This document shows positions 33,752-41,568 of a stretch of DNA of 44,861 nt, in pieces. The notes under the pieces were generated by a model. That model searched no databases. It saw only the letters and a list, made by a program, of their open reading frames with translations, and was not told the origin of the DNA. The DNA lies in assembly GCA_913062955.1 (NCBI GenBank), contig CAJXZP010000028.1:1-44861 (forward strand), given 5' to 3'. This stretch comes from an uncultured Flavobacteriales bacterium. GTDB taxonomy: Bacteria; Bacteroidota; Bacteroidia; Flavobacteriales_G; Salibacteraceae. The translations under genes were made by a program, and so were the position numbers. Position 1 is the first letter of the stretch. Every line of letters starts with the position of its first letter.

Positions 33752-34459
33752 ATGAATATTGCACTTATTGGTTACGGTAAAATGGGCCATGTCATAGAAC
33801 AAATAGCCATTCAACGAGGACATTCTATCACGGTAAAATTAACTTCCAAGGAAGCTAACTTTTCGTCCTCATTACTTAAAGGTAGCGATGTAGCTATTGA
33901 GTTTTCGGTACCGGATGCGGTTATCTCCAATATTTCAAAATGTTTTGATGCCAAAGTCCCGGTTGTGGTAGGTACCACAGGTTGGATGACACATCTAGAA
34001 AAAGTTACTGCAGAGTGTACCGTAAAACAAGGCGGAATATTCTATGCTTCTAATTTTAGTATCGGAGTCAATATCTTTTTCAAAGTGAATAAAATATTAG
34101 CTAAACTAATGAATCCACAAGCATATGAAATAAGCATGGAGGAAATTCATCATACGCAAAAGTTGGATTCCCCTAGTGGTACCGCACTGACCTTAGCCAA
34201 TCAAATATTAGCTAATGTAGCCCGTAAAACATCGTGGACAGAATCGGAGAATGCCACAGAAGACCAACTTTCCATTACCGCAAAACGAATTTCAGATACC
34301 CCAGGCACACATATTATTACCTATGAAAACGAGATTGATAAAATAGAAATCAAGCATGAAGCAAAAGGTAGAGAAGGTTTTGCCTTAGGTTCCGTTTTAG
34401 CCGCTGAGTTTATGATAAATAAAGAAGGGGTATACGGAATGGATGATTTATTAAGGTAA
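33752..34459 (+). CDS. dapB: 4-hydroxy-tetrahydrodipicolinate reductase
   Basis: Reduces hydroxy-tetrahydrodipicolinate with NAD(P)H in the lysine/meso-diaminopimelate pathway. 235 residues, shorter than the proteobacterial enzyme as is normal in Bacteroidota. The dinucleotide loop is ALIGYGKMGHVIE, and the catalytic block is EEIHHTQKLDSPSGTAL with His133, His134 and Lys137. GTTGW (about 74-78) is also conserved. It lies eight bases after the DUF5683 gene and belongs to the same operon as far as spacing shows. A partner dapF is elsewhere in the window. Confidence 0.97.
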   Translation: MNIALIGYGKMGHVIEQIAIQRGHSITVKLTSKEANFSSSLLKGSDVAIEFSVPDAVISNISKCFDAKVPVVVGTTGWMTHLEKVTAECTVKQGGIFYASNFSIGVNIFFKVNKILAKLMNPQAYEISMEEIHHTQKLDSPSGTALTLANQILANVARKTSWTESENATEDQLSITAKRISDTPGTHIITYENEIDKIEIKHEAKGREGFALGSVLAAEFMINKEGVYGMDDLLR

Positions 34460-34525
34460 TTTAAGACGCCATACATCTTATAAAACAAACCATTCAGCCC
34501 ACCCATTTCCCGCTGATAAAGCGAT

Positions 34526-34537
34526 TAACAATTGTTA
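34526..34537. promoter_or_regulatory. 12-bp palindrome between dapB and lepB
   Basis: TAACAATTGTTA is its own reverse complement and sits in the 153-base gap before lepB. Confidence 0.25.
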
Positions 34538-34583
34538 GATAAACATCCGCCCGAAAGGCTTACCGCCAAATCAATAATTACAC

Positions 34584-34591
34584 TACTTTAG
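34584..34591 (+). promoter_or_regulatory. Probable -7 box (TACTTTAG) for lepB
   Basis: Seven of eight positions match TAnnTTTG, 21 bases before the ATG. It is the centre of a CACTA/TAGTG inverted repeat (34581-34593). Confidence 0.4.
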
Positions 34592-34612
34592 TGGCGTTCA
34601 AAGATAAAATCC

Positions 34613-36316
34613 ATGTCAATAATTATTTCATTACTATTACTTCTAGCCATATTTGTAGGGCTATCGCAACTTTTCCCATTAGTAGACGAAAAATATAAAA
34701 GCTGGTACGCTTTTGTACCGGGATACAATGTTTACATCTGGCTAAAAATCATTGAAAAACCGTGGTGGTGGATTATCCTATTACTTTTTCCTGGTCCCAA
34801 TATTTTATTGATCATGATTATGGTGGTTAATACCGGAACTGTTTTTGGTTACCGAGAAACCAAAGATGTGGCTTTGGGCGGATTTTTCCCATTTATCTAT
34901 TTACCTTATTGGGCCTTTACAGGTCAACCAAAACATATTGGACAAATAGACCGAATTAAGTTCCCAAAAAGTTCAGCCATGGAATGGCGTGATGCCATTT
35001 TGTTTGCCGTAGTTGCTGCGAGTATTATACGTACCTATACCTTTGAGGCTTTTACAATCCCTACAGGGTCGATGGAGAAATCTTTACTAATAGGAGATTA
35101 TTTATTTGTGGACAAATTGGCTTATGGGCCTAAAGTGCCTCAAACACCCTTGGCATTTCCTTTTGCGCATCATTCTTTACCGATGACCAATAATACCATC
35201 CCCTCTTATTTAACGTGGTTGGCACTTCCATTTAGTAGAATACCGGGTTACAGTCATATTGAACGTAACGATGTCGTGGTTTTCAACTTCCCAGAGGGGG
35301 ATACGGTGGATGTCGAGTATCAAGCCAACAAAAGTTTCAACTCCATGGTTCGAGAAGATGGGTTTGATCTAATGTATCGGGATTTTCAATCTAAGAATCC
35401 TATTAAAGCACAAGCCGAATATCACCGAATTGCTCGCACCAAAATTCTTAAGACCAGAAAATTAACGATTCGTCCCGTAGATAAGAGAGAGAACTACATT
35501 AAAAGATGTGTGGGTATTCCAGGCGATGTAATTGAGGTAAAGGATGGAATTCTATTTATTGGAGACGAACAAGCCCATATGGCGGATGACATGCAATACG
35601 CCTATTTTGTTCAGTTTAAAAACTCTTATGATATAAATCCTAATTCTAGAATTGGATTGAAAAACAGAACGAAATTCAAGAAGAAATACAACGTTAACTT
35701 AGCGGATGCCATTCAGCTAAATCAAGAGTCTACCTTATACCGTATGCCACTTTCTGCTGAAATGCGAGATAAATTAAAAACAGATGTACGCATTGCGGAT
35801 GTAAAAAGATCCATTAATAAAAAAGACAGTTTTACCTTTATTGACCAGTTAATTGCACGCTCGGAGTATTCTCCAAAATTTATGGAATACCTAACCACAA
35901 ACAACCTTTTCAGTCCTAAATATCCGTATTACCCAAATGTGAAAGAGTATAACTGGACCGAAGATAATTTTGGACCATTAGTTATTCCTGCAGAAGGAAT
36001 GACCATTGATTTAACCATTGAAAACCTTCCTTTATTTAGTCGTCCAATACGAGTGTATGAAGGGAACGAGTTAAACGTGAAAAATGGAAAAATATTCATT
36101 AATGGAGAGGAAACAACTTCGTACACCTTTAAAATGAACTATTACTGGTTGATGGGTGATAACCGTCATAACTCAGCTGATTCACGATTTTGGGGATTTG
36201 TTCCAGAAGATCACGTAGTGGGTAAAGCTTCTTTTGTTTGGTTATCCATGGATCCTGAATTACCTATGATGGATGGTGGTTTACGATTCGATAAAATGTT
36301 CAGAATAGTTAGATAA
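34613..36316 (+). CDS. lepB: Signal peptidase I, large Bacteroidota form
   Basis: Inner-membrane serine/lysine-dyad protease that removes signal peptides from Sec and Tat substrates. Catalytic Ser153 is in FTIPTGSMEKSL and Lys297 in IKRCVGIPGD; the closing boxes are MGDNRHNSADSRFWG and GKASFVWLS. At 567 residues it is roughly twice the E. coli-type core, with three hydrophobic segments before the Ser and extra segments inside the beta domain: about 115 residues between residues 175 and 290, and about 150 between 320 and 470. This is normal for the family in Bacteroidota. The function of the insertions is unknown. Other genes of the window (T9SS cargo and lipoproteins, the latter by LspA) depend on this export pathway. 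Confidence 0.95.
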   Translation: MSIIISLLLLLAIFVGLSQLFPLVDEKYKSWYAFVPGYNVYIWLKIIEKPWWWIILLLFPGPNILLIMIMVVNTGTVFGYRETKDVALGGFFPFIYLPYWAFTGQPKHIGQIDRIKFPKSSAMEWRDAILFAVVAASIIRTYTFEAFTIPTGSMEKSLLIGDYLFVDKLAYGPKVPQTPLAFPFAHHSLPMTNNTIPSYLTWLALPFSRIPGYSHIERNDVVVFNFPEGDTVDVEYQANKSFNSMVREDGFDLMYRDFQSKNPIKAQAEYHRIARTKILKTRKLTIRPVDKRENYIKRCVGIPGDVIEVKDGILFIGDEQAHMADDMQYAYFVQFKNSYDINPNSRIGLKNRTKFKKKYNVNLADAIQLNQESTLYRMPLSAEMRDKLKTDVRIADVKRSINKKDSFTFIDQLIARSEYSPKFMEYLTTNNLFSPKYPYYPNVKEYNWTEDNFGPLVIPAEGMTIDLTIENLPLFSRPIRVYEGNELNVKNGKIFINGEETTSYTFKMNYYWLMGDNRHNSADSRFWGFVPEDHVVGKASFVWLSMDPELPMMDGGLRFDKMFRIVR

Positions 36317-36324
36317 TCTTTCGT

Positions 36325-37197
36325 ATGAAAGTTAGCGGATTTACATTTATTCGAAACGGTATAAAATTAGACTACCCCATTGAGGAGGCCATCCGTTCTA
36401 TTTTACCGCTTTGCGATGAAGTGGTTGTAGCCGTAGGAAATTCGGAAGATGATACCCTGAAGCTGATTCAAAATATAGATCCTAAGGTTCGTATTATCGA
36501 AACCGTTTGGGATGATTCTTTACGGGAAGGAGGCGCTGTTTTAGCGATAGAAACCGATAAGGCATTTAAAGCCCTTGCCAAAGACAGTGATTGGGCTATT
36601 TATATCCAGGGGGATGAAGTCATGCATGAGGGTTATTATGATACCATTCGTCACGCAATGCAGCAATATGCCCAAGATGAATCGGTAGATGGCTTGTTAT
36701 TTAATTACCGTCATTTTTATGGATCATATGATTACATTGGCGATGCCATTCAATGGTACCCGAAAGAAATTCGTATTGTAAAAAACCGATCAGATATTTA
36801 CTCTTTTGGAGATGCACAGGGTTTCAAAAAAGGGACGGGTGAAAAACTAAATGTAGCCGAAATTGAGGCTTACATTCATCATTACGGATGGGTAAAAAGT
36901 CCGGAAGCCATGCAACGAAAACAAGAATCGTTTCACAAGTTATGGCACGATGATAATTGGGTAGAAAAAAACATTGTCAAAGCCGAAGAATTTGATTACT
37001 CCGAAGTAAAAGCACTTTGGAAATTTGATGGGGAACATCCATCTGTCATGCAAAATAGAATAGCCACCAAGGGCTGGAAATTTGATCACGACATATCTAG
37101 AAACACCTTCTCTTTTAAAGAGAAGGTTAAGAAATGGGCCCAAAAAATCACCCGAAAACCATTGGGAGAGTATCAAAACTATATTGTAGTGAAATAA
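36325..37197 (+). CDS. Glycosyltransferase (GT2-like, Bacteroidota)
   Basis: 290-residue GT-A fold glycosyltransferase. It opens VSGFTFIRNGIKLDYPIEEAIRSILPLCDEVVVAVG, the usual start of a family-2 subgroup in which the first strand binds the nucleotide sugar. Further hallmarks are SEDDTLKL and the acidic loop AIYIQGDEVMHEG (GDE at about 95-97), which takes the place of the DxD metal motif, followed by a helical C-terminal half. The donor and acceptor are unknown. It lies eight bases after lepB and is probably on the same transcript. Confidence 0.85.
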   Translation: MKVSGFTFIRNGIKLDYPIEEAIRSILPLCDEVVVAVGNSEDDTLKLIQNIDPKVRIIETVWDDSLREGGAVLAIETDKAFKALAKDSDWAIYIQGDEVMHEGYYDTIRHAMQQYAQDESVDGLLFNYRHFYGSYDYIGDAIQWYPKEIRIVKNRSDIYSFGDAQGFKKGTGEKLNVAEIEAYIHHYGWVKSPEAMQRKQESFHKLWHDDNWVEKNIVKAEEFDYSEVKALWKFDGEHPSVMQNRIATKGWKFDHDISRNTFSFKEKVKKWAQKITRKPLGEYQNYIVVK

Positions 37198-37200
37198 TTA

Positions 37201-37297
37201 GGGCGTTACCCCGGGAACCGCTTTCGCTATTCCGCGGTCAGGCTTTCCCCTACAAGTCCTCGCTACGCTGTGGGCTTTTCAGTACTATCCTTAACGC
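37201..37297. repeat. Dispersed palindromic intergenic repeat (flavobacterial REP-like element)
   Basis: A GC-richer block in the gap between the glycosyltransferase and DUF3820 genes. Its ends are GCGTTA (37203-37208) and TAACGC (37292-37297) in inverted orientation. Inside are two hairpins: ACCGC/GCGGT (37217-37238) and AAGTCC/GGGCTT (37254-37277). From memory the layout (GGGCGTT start, GGTCAGGCTTTCC centre, TACTATCCTTAACGC end) matches a repeat common between genes of Flavobacteriia. I cannot count copies outside this window. Confidence 0.7.
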
Positions 37298-37355
37298 AAA
37301 CAGGCTATTTACTTTCGTAAATTCCCGATTCAATTTCTTCCATTTTATAGAAACC

Positions 37356-37607
37356 CTAATACTTCCTCACCCCGTATTTCCGTTTCAAATCCCGTAAAAT
37401 ATCTTCTAAGCCGTTACTCTTAATCACCAACACGGTAGACAATAACATCCCCGCTTTACCAGCAGGCATACCCTTTCGGTCCAGCCATTCAAGGTAATGT
37501 ACGGGAACATCACAAACCAGTGAGTCTTTATACTTTCCAAAATAGACTTTCGTAGTCACCAATTCCTTCAATATAGAAGGGTCAAACATAGGCAAAGGAG
37601 TCGCCAT
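37356..37607 (-). CDS. DUF3820 family protein
   Basis: 83-residue cytoplasmic protein of the DUF3820 family. The hallmark is YFGKYKDSLVCDVPVHYLEWLDRKGMPAGKAGMLL, where the FGKYKG-like turn and the WxxRKGxP box are conserved. The role is not established. It starts two bases after the S4 gene stop, so the S4 and DUF3820 genes are probably co-transcribed, after the epimerase gene. Confidence 0.85.
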   Translation of the reverse strand: MATPLPMFDPSILKELVTTKVYFGKYKDSLVCDVPVHYLEWLDRKGMPAGKAGMLLSTVLVIKSNGLEDILRDLKRKYGVRKY

Positions 37608-37609
37608 TA

Positions 37610-37819
37610 TTACGCTTGTACTTCAATGGTTTCGCCCAAAGCGATCACGGTATCACCCGCACGCATTTTTTTACGTTTAGCGGTTTCTACTTCCCCATTT
37701 ACAGTTACTTCACCATCGGTAATAAACATATTTGCTTGGCCACCACTTTCGGCTACATTCATCATTTTAAGCAATGCATTTAAAGGAATGAATTCGTTAC
37801 CGTTGAGTTTAAACTCCAT
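37610..37819 (-). CDS. Small S4-domain RNA-binding protein (YbcJ-like)
   Basis: 69-residue protein that consists almost entirely of one S4 RNA-binding domain: FIPLNALLKMMNVAESGGQANMFITDGEVTVNGEVETAKRKKMRAGD. The GEVTVNGEVETAKRKKxRxGD stretch is the S4 signature. It corresponds to YbcJ/RlbA-like proteins that bind structured RNA or assist ribosomal work. It starts 27 bases after the epimerase stop on the minus strand. Confidence 0.88.
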   Translation of the reverse strand: MEFKLNGNEFIPLNALLKMMNVAESGGQANMFITDGEVTVNGEVETAKRKKMRAGDTVIALGETIEVQA

Positions 37820-37846
37820 AATCTATTATTTAAGGCAAAGGTAGTT

Positions 37847-38722
37847 TTAATTGATTTCAATGCTGAACTTAGCCTGGTATTTCTCTCCCTCTGACAGGGA
37901 AATAATTCCTTCTTTATCTTTAAAAACTCCGGTCGTCTGTTCCGGGTCAGTTACCCCTAACCAAGGCTCCATACATACAAAAGGTGCTTTATGCTTGGCC
38001 CAAACGCCTAGATTTTTAAAATCAGGATAAGTCACCGTAACCCTATGGTCGTGATTTTTACTTTTCAAGGAAACTTTTTTAGATTGAATATCTTTAAAAA
38101 TCAACGCATCATTGGCAAATAGATCTTCCGACAAATTAATTCTGTTGGTATCAGACACCACTTCAAAGGCAACATCGGTAAGCAAGCCATTAGTAGACAA
38201 AACCGGGGTTGATAAGGTTTGTTTTTGATCAAATTCGAGGTAATAGTCCGAGTATTTTTCATGGGGTAACATGGGACAGTTAAATGCAGGATGTCCACCT
38301 AAAGAGAACAGCATTTGTGATTTCCCAATATTGGTAACCTGATGCGACACCACTAGTACATTATCCATTAATGAAAATGAAATTTCGAATTTAAAATCAA
38401 AAGGATATTCCTTTTTCAGTTCTTCATTAGAAGCATAAGAAAACGTCATTTCATTTTCAGAAACATGTTGAACTACCAAATTTTCATTGTAGCGAATAAA
38501 ACCATGTTTGGGAATCGAATACGCCATTCCTTTATGGGAATACACCCCATTTTTCAATGCTCCAATAATCGGAAACAATACAGGAGCTGTACTCGCCCAA
38601 ATTTCTGTATCGCCTTGCCAAACAAATTCCAATCCCGATTTTTTAGACTTAAAACTGCATAGCTCTGCCCCTACTTCATTAATCTGTACAGAGAAGTTTT
38701 TGGATTCTATTTGATGTTTCAT
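37847..38722 (-). CDS. Aldose 1-epimerase family protein (LacX-like)
   Basis: 291-residue galactose-mutarotase-like protein. The opening KNFSVQINEVGAELCSFKSKKSGLEFVWQGD and the block VLFPIIGALKNGVYSHKGMAYSIPKHGF are typical of the LacX-like branch; KHGF holds the first catalytic histidine and GGHPAFN the second one. Its substrate is unknown. The start at 38722 is preferred over an upstream ATG at 38758 because it overlaps the ACR3 stop codon in the compact TAATG form and the family starts there. Its place behind arsenic genes is probably only operon sharing. Confidence 0.9.
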   Translation of the reverse strand: MKHQIESKNFSVQINEVGAELCSFKSKKSGLEFVWQGDTEIWASTAPVLFPIIGALKNGVYSHKGMAYSIPKHGFIRYNENLVVQHVSENEMTFSYASNEELKKEYPFDFKFEISFSLMDNVLVVSHQVTNIGKSQMLFSLGGHPAFNCPMLPHEKYSDYYLEFDQKQTLSTPVLSTNGLLTDVAFEVVSDTNRINLSEDLFANDALIFKDIQSKKVSLKSKNHDHRVTVTYPDFKNLGVWAKHKAPFVCMEPWLGVTDPEQTTGVFKDKEGIISLSEGEKYQAKFSIEIN

Positions 38723-39768
38723 TATACCGTTTTTGGATAATACCTCTTCTTCAACCAAAAAGCGACTCTCACCAAAAGAATCAAAGCGGGCACTTCTACC
38801 AGCGGACCTATGACTCCGGCAAATGCTTCGCCCGAGTTTAAACCAAATACAGCAATGGAAACGGCAATAGCGAGTTCAAAATTATTTCCGGTAGCCGTAA
38901 AGGATATCGAAGCATTTTTGGCATAATCGGCCCCCATCAACCGACTGGCAAAAAAGCTCAATAGGAACATTACCACAAAGTAGATGAGTAATGGAATAGA
39001 TATGCGAACGACATCCATCGGAATATGAACAATCAACTCCCCTTTTAAGGAGAACATCACTACGATCGTCAATAACAAAGCGATTAAGGTCATGGGTGAA
39101 ATGGCAGGAATAAAAACATTCTTGTACCAATTTTCGCCTTTCATTTTCACCAAAATGGTTCTACTTAAAATCCCCATTAAGAACGGGATTCCTAAATAAA
39201 TAGCCACACTTTCGGCTATGGTTGCAATAGATATATCTACAATGGCGCCATCAAACCCAAAATAAGGGGGTAATATGGTTATGAAAATCCACGCATAAAA
39301 ACTATAACCGATCACTTGAAAAATACTGTTAAGGGCCACTAAAGCAGCTCCATATTCGCTACTCCCTTCGGCCAAATCATTCCAAACCAAAACCATGGCA
39401 ATACAACGTGCCAAACCAATTAAAATCACGCCTACCATATAATGTGGGTAATCTTGCAAGAAAATAAGCGCTAAGGCAAACATCAATACCGGACCAATAA
39501 TCCAATTCATGACTAGGGAAACGGATAGTAATTTGACATCCTTCAATACTTTGGGTAAAAGCTTGTAATCTACTTTAGCCAATGGTGGATACATCATTAA
39601 AATTAATCCAATAGCTAGCGGAATATTGGTGGTTCCACTACTCATGTTACTAATTCCATCCGCTATGGAAGGAATAAAATAACCGAATCCAACTCCTAAG
39701 CCCATGGCTAGAAATATCCACAGGGTTAAATTGGAATCAAGGAAGTTTAATTTTCTGGGAGTACTCAT
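38722..39768 (-). CDS. acr3: Arsenite efflux pump, ACR3 family
   Basis: Inner-membrane transporter that expels arsenite using the proton gradient. 348 residues, about ten helices. The essential cysteine of the family is Cys122 in [16 protein letters not shown], and [20 protein letters not shown] near the end is also conserved. It follows the arsenate reductase-like gene directly (stop and start adjacent), and shares one base with the epimerase gene. Together with the reductase and ArsR it forms an ars operon-like set. Confidence 0.95.
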   Translation of the reverse strand: MSTPRKLNFLDSNLTLWIFLAMGLGVGFGYFIPSIADGISNMSSGTTNIPLAIGLILMMYPPLAKVDYKLLPKVLKDVKLLSVSLVMNWIIGPVLMFALALIFLQDYPHYMVGVILIGLARCIAMVLVWNDLAEGSSEYGAALVALNSIFQVIGYSFYAWIFITILPPYFGFDGAIVDISIATIAESVAIYLGIPFLMGILSRTILVKMKGENWYKNVFIPAISPMTLIALLLTIVVMFSLKGELIVHIPMDVVRISIPLLIYFVVMFLLSFFASRLMGADYAKNASISFTATGNNFELAIAVSIAVFGLNSGEAFAGVIGPLVEVPALILLVRVAFWLKKRYYPKTV

Positions 39769-40365
39769 TTATTTAATTTTTGAAAATACATAAAACATTT
39801 CGGAGGCAATTTGGAAAGATCGCTCATCGTAACGCAGCGCTTCTTCAGGAGTATTATCAAACACTTTCGGATCGATGTATTGCACACTTATTCTTTGTTC
39901 AGTACCTGAAATAACAGGACAGTTTTCATCCGCATGATCACAGGTCATTACCGCAGCAAAGTTTTCTACTTGATTCACCTCATCATCAAATAACTTGGAA
40001 AACATGGTCAGTTTATCCCTTCTCAATGCATATTCAATTTGATATTTTGGGTTATTATCTCCCGTTGAGGTAATGACAAACCCCATTCGTTTTAATGAAT
40101 CAACGGCTCTTGAGTTAAATTCGGTTACCTCTATCCCGCCCGACAAACAGGTCGTTTTAATTCCGAAAGCATGAGATGCTACGGCTGCCCATAGTTGAGA
40201 AAACTGACTCCTACGCGAGTTATGCGTACAAATAAAATTTAATCGAATAGGCGCTTTTGCGTCCTTTTTTCCTTGAATGAAATTAATCAACTCTTGCAAT
40301 ATTTCCCTTCGTTCTTCGGGGATGGGTAATTGCAGAATATGTTCAATGCTCGTATCTAATGTCAT
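39769..40365 (-). CDS. arsC: Arsenate reductase, low-molecular-weight phosphatase type (thioredoxin-coupled)
   Basis: 198-residue enzyme that reduces arsenate to arsenite, which ACR3 then exports. The phosphate-binding loop is CTHNSRRS (Cys46-X5-Arg52). A second cysteine pair, Cys142 and Cys149 in TCDHADENCPV, matches the relay cysteines used by the thioredoxin-coupled ArsC of Staphylococcus. The catalytic Asp is likely in QYIDPKVFDN. An N-terminal helix of about 40 residues precedes the core. It lies directly upstream of acr3 on the same strand. The 279-base gap before it holds several hairpins and no clear promoter. Confidence 0.9.
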   Translation of the reverse strand: MTLDTSIEHILQLPIPEERREILQELINFIQGKKDAKAPIRLNFICTHNSRRSQFSQLWAAVASHAFGIKTTCLSGGIEVTEFNSRAVDSLKRMGFVITSTGDNNPKYQIEYALRRDKLTMFSKLFDDEVNQVENFAAVMTCDHADENCPVISGTEQRISVQYIDPKVFDNTPEEALRYDERSFQIASEMFYVFSKIK

Positions 40366-40392
40366 GATGATAGGTGTAATACTTTAAAAAAA

Positions 40393-40491
40393 ATGGCCAC
40401 CTAAAACTGTGGTCAATCCCCCTAACCCCCTCCTTCAAGGGAAAAATTATTCAGTAATTTTGAAGTCTGCTTCTGTCAAAGCAGACTTTTT
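40393..40491. other. Cluster of adjacent hairpins in the ars gap
   Basis: The 279-base gap between DUF6428 and arsC holds four inverted repeats side by side: TGGCCAC/GTGGTCA (40394-40416), CCTT/AAGG in a C-rich CCCCCTAACCCCCT segment (40418-40441), AAAATTA/TAATTTT (40443-40461) and AAGTCTGCTT/AAGCAGACTT (40463-40488) followed by a T run. The last looks like a terminator for plus-strand transcription, where no gene is seen. The C-rich segment resembles a repeat I recall from intergenic regions of Bacteroidota. Confidence 0.7.
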
Positions 40492-40598
40492 GGAATTTAA
40501 TAATTAAACTAGCTTCGATAGAAACTAACTTAATACCTATTTGAATAAAAAGACACTCTATTACAAGTAGTCTCCTATATTCTAGCCAATGGCCTTAT

Positions 40599-40637
40599 AA
40601 AATTAAGGTGTAGGCAAAGAGCCTACGCCTTAATTTT
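40599..40637. terminator. Rho-independent terminator after DUF6428
   Basis: Long stem between AATTAAGGTGTAGGC and GCCTACGCCTTAATT, with one G-U pair and an AAAGA loop, bordered by A and T runs. It starts eight bases beyond the stop of the minus-strand DUF6428 gene. Confidence 0.9.
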
Positions 40638-40644
40638 TAATTGC

Positions 40645-41121
40645 TTAACAACATCCTCCACCAGGTGTGCATGCCGATACTTCATCTGCACCCAAAGAAG
40701 CCATAGCTACTTGTGGTTTTTCAGTCGGGATACCACATTTGTCCTTGGCCAAACAATCGGTAACTGTTGTGGTTAACACAAATGATTTTCCGTTAAACTC
40801 TAATCCGTATTTACCAATGGTATTATCTTGATACTCTACTTCAATTTCGGTATCTTCCATACCCAAAACACGTTCCGATAATTGGATGATGTCTAATAAT
40901 TTTCCTGGTTTTATACGGTGATCAATATCCTTTTCATCTTCCCATAACTGAAAATTCACTTTATTCTCGGTACGGACAGTTCCTCCGCAATCAATAAAGT
41001 TTTTGGAGATTACCCCTACTTCTGTGATATGAAAGTTTTGAGGTACAAAACTTTCATCTGGTAATTGAAACGAAAGACTTTCGATTCCTGCTAATGATTT
41101 TTTTACTTCTGATAATTTCAT
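40645..41121 (-). CDS. DUF6428 family protein in an ars context
   Basis: 158-residue soluble protein that belongs to the DUF6428 family, which is found next to ars genes in Bacteroidota. It reads MKLSEVKKSLAGIESLSFQLPDESFVPQNFHITEVGVISKNFIDCGG at the start, with TVTDCLAKDKCGIP and a C-terminal ACTPGGGCC. The five cysteines in the last third, three of them in the tail, could bind arsenite or metal, but this is an inference. It lies 48 bases after arsR and is followed by a strong terminator, so arsC-acr3 must have their own promoter or depend on readthrough. Confidence 0.85.
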   Translation of the reverse strand: MKLSEVKKSLAGIESLSFQLPDESFVPQNFHITEVGVISKNFIDCGGTVRTENKVNFQLWEDEKDIDHRIKPGKLLDIIQLSERVLGMEDTEIEVEYQDNTIGKYGLEFNGKSFVLTTTVTDCLAKDKCGIPTEKPQVAMASLGADEVSACTPGGGCC

Positions 41122-41169
41122 CTGTGTCGTTTTTAATTCAACAATGATTCTACAATTTCATGGATAAGT

Positions 41170-41499
41170 TTAGCCACAAGAAACGTCTCCCTTGTATTGC
41201 TCAAAAAGTCCGTTAAACAAATCTTTTACTTCAGCCCATCGTTCTGGATGAATACAATAACTCACCGAAACACCTTCGATGGTTCCTTGAATAATCCCAA
41301 TGTTTTTCAACTCCTTTAAATGTTGACTAATGGTGGCTTGTGCTAAACCTAGTTCGGTCACTAAGTCCCCATTAATACATGCATTTGATTTTAATAGGTA
41401 ATCAATAATAGCCACTCGTGCAGGATGAGCAAGTGCTTTCGCAATCTTGGAAATCTCATTTTGTTCTGCCGTAAATAAATCTGTTCTGGTAACTCCCAT
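41170..41499 (-). CDS. arsR: ArsR/SmtB family metalloregulator
   Basis: 109-residue winged-helix repressor. The recognition helix is LAQATISQHLKELKNIGII (about 52-70), preceded by IAKALAHPARVAIIDYLLK. I chose the ATG at 41499 (opening MGVTRTDLFTAEQNEI) because flavobacterial ArsR proteins usually start there; in-frame ATGs at 41517 and 41559 are possible but a palindrome sits on the first of them. Cysteines are Cys41 in ACINGDLV, Cys82 and Cys108. Relatives usually have CICGD at the first site; here the second cysteine is replaced by Asn43, so the inducer site may differ. It ends the cus-type gene run and precedes DUF6428. Confidence 0.9.
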   Translation of the reverse strand: MGVTRTDLFTAEQNEISKIAKALAHPARVAIIDYLLKSNACINGDLVTELGLAQATISQHLKELKNIGIIQGTIEGVSVSYCIHPERWAEVKDLFNGLFEQYKGDVSCG

Positions 41500-41515
41500 A
41501 CTTATTAATTGTTTC

Positions 41516-41531
41516 ATTGCAATATTACGAT
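41516..41531. promoter_or_regulatory. Candidate ArsR operator
   Basis: ATTGCAATATTACGAT is an imperfect palindrome around AATATT; 12 of 16 positions match its reverse complement. It lies 17-32 bases upstream of the chosen ArsR start. A 7-of-8 -7 box (TATTGTTG, 41544-41551) is upstream of it. Confidence 0.45.
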
Positions 41532-41568
41532 GAATATCTTGTTCAACAATAAATAACACGTTTTTTTT

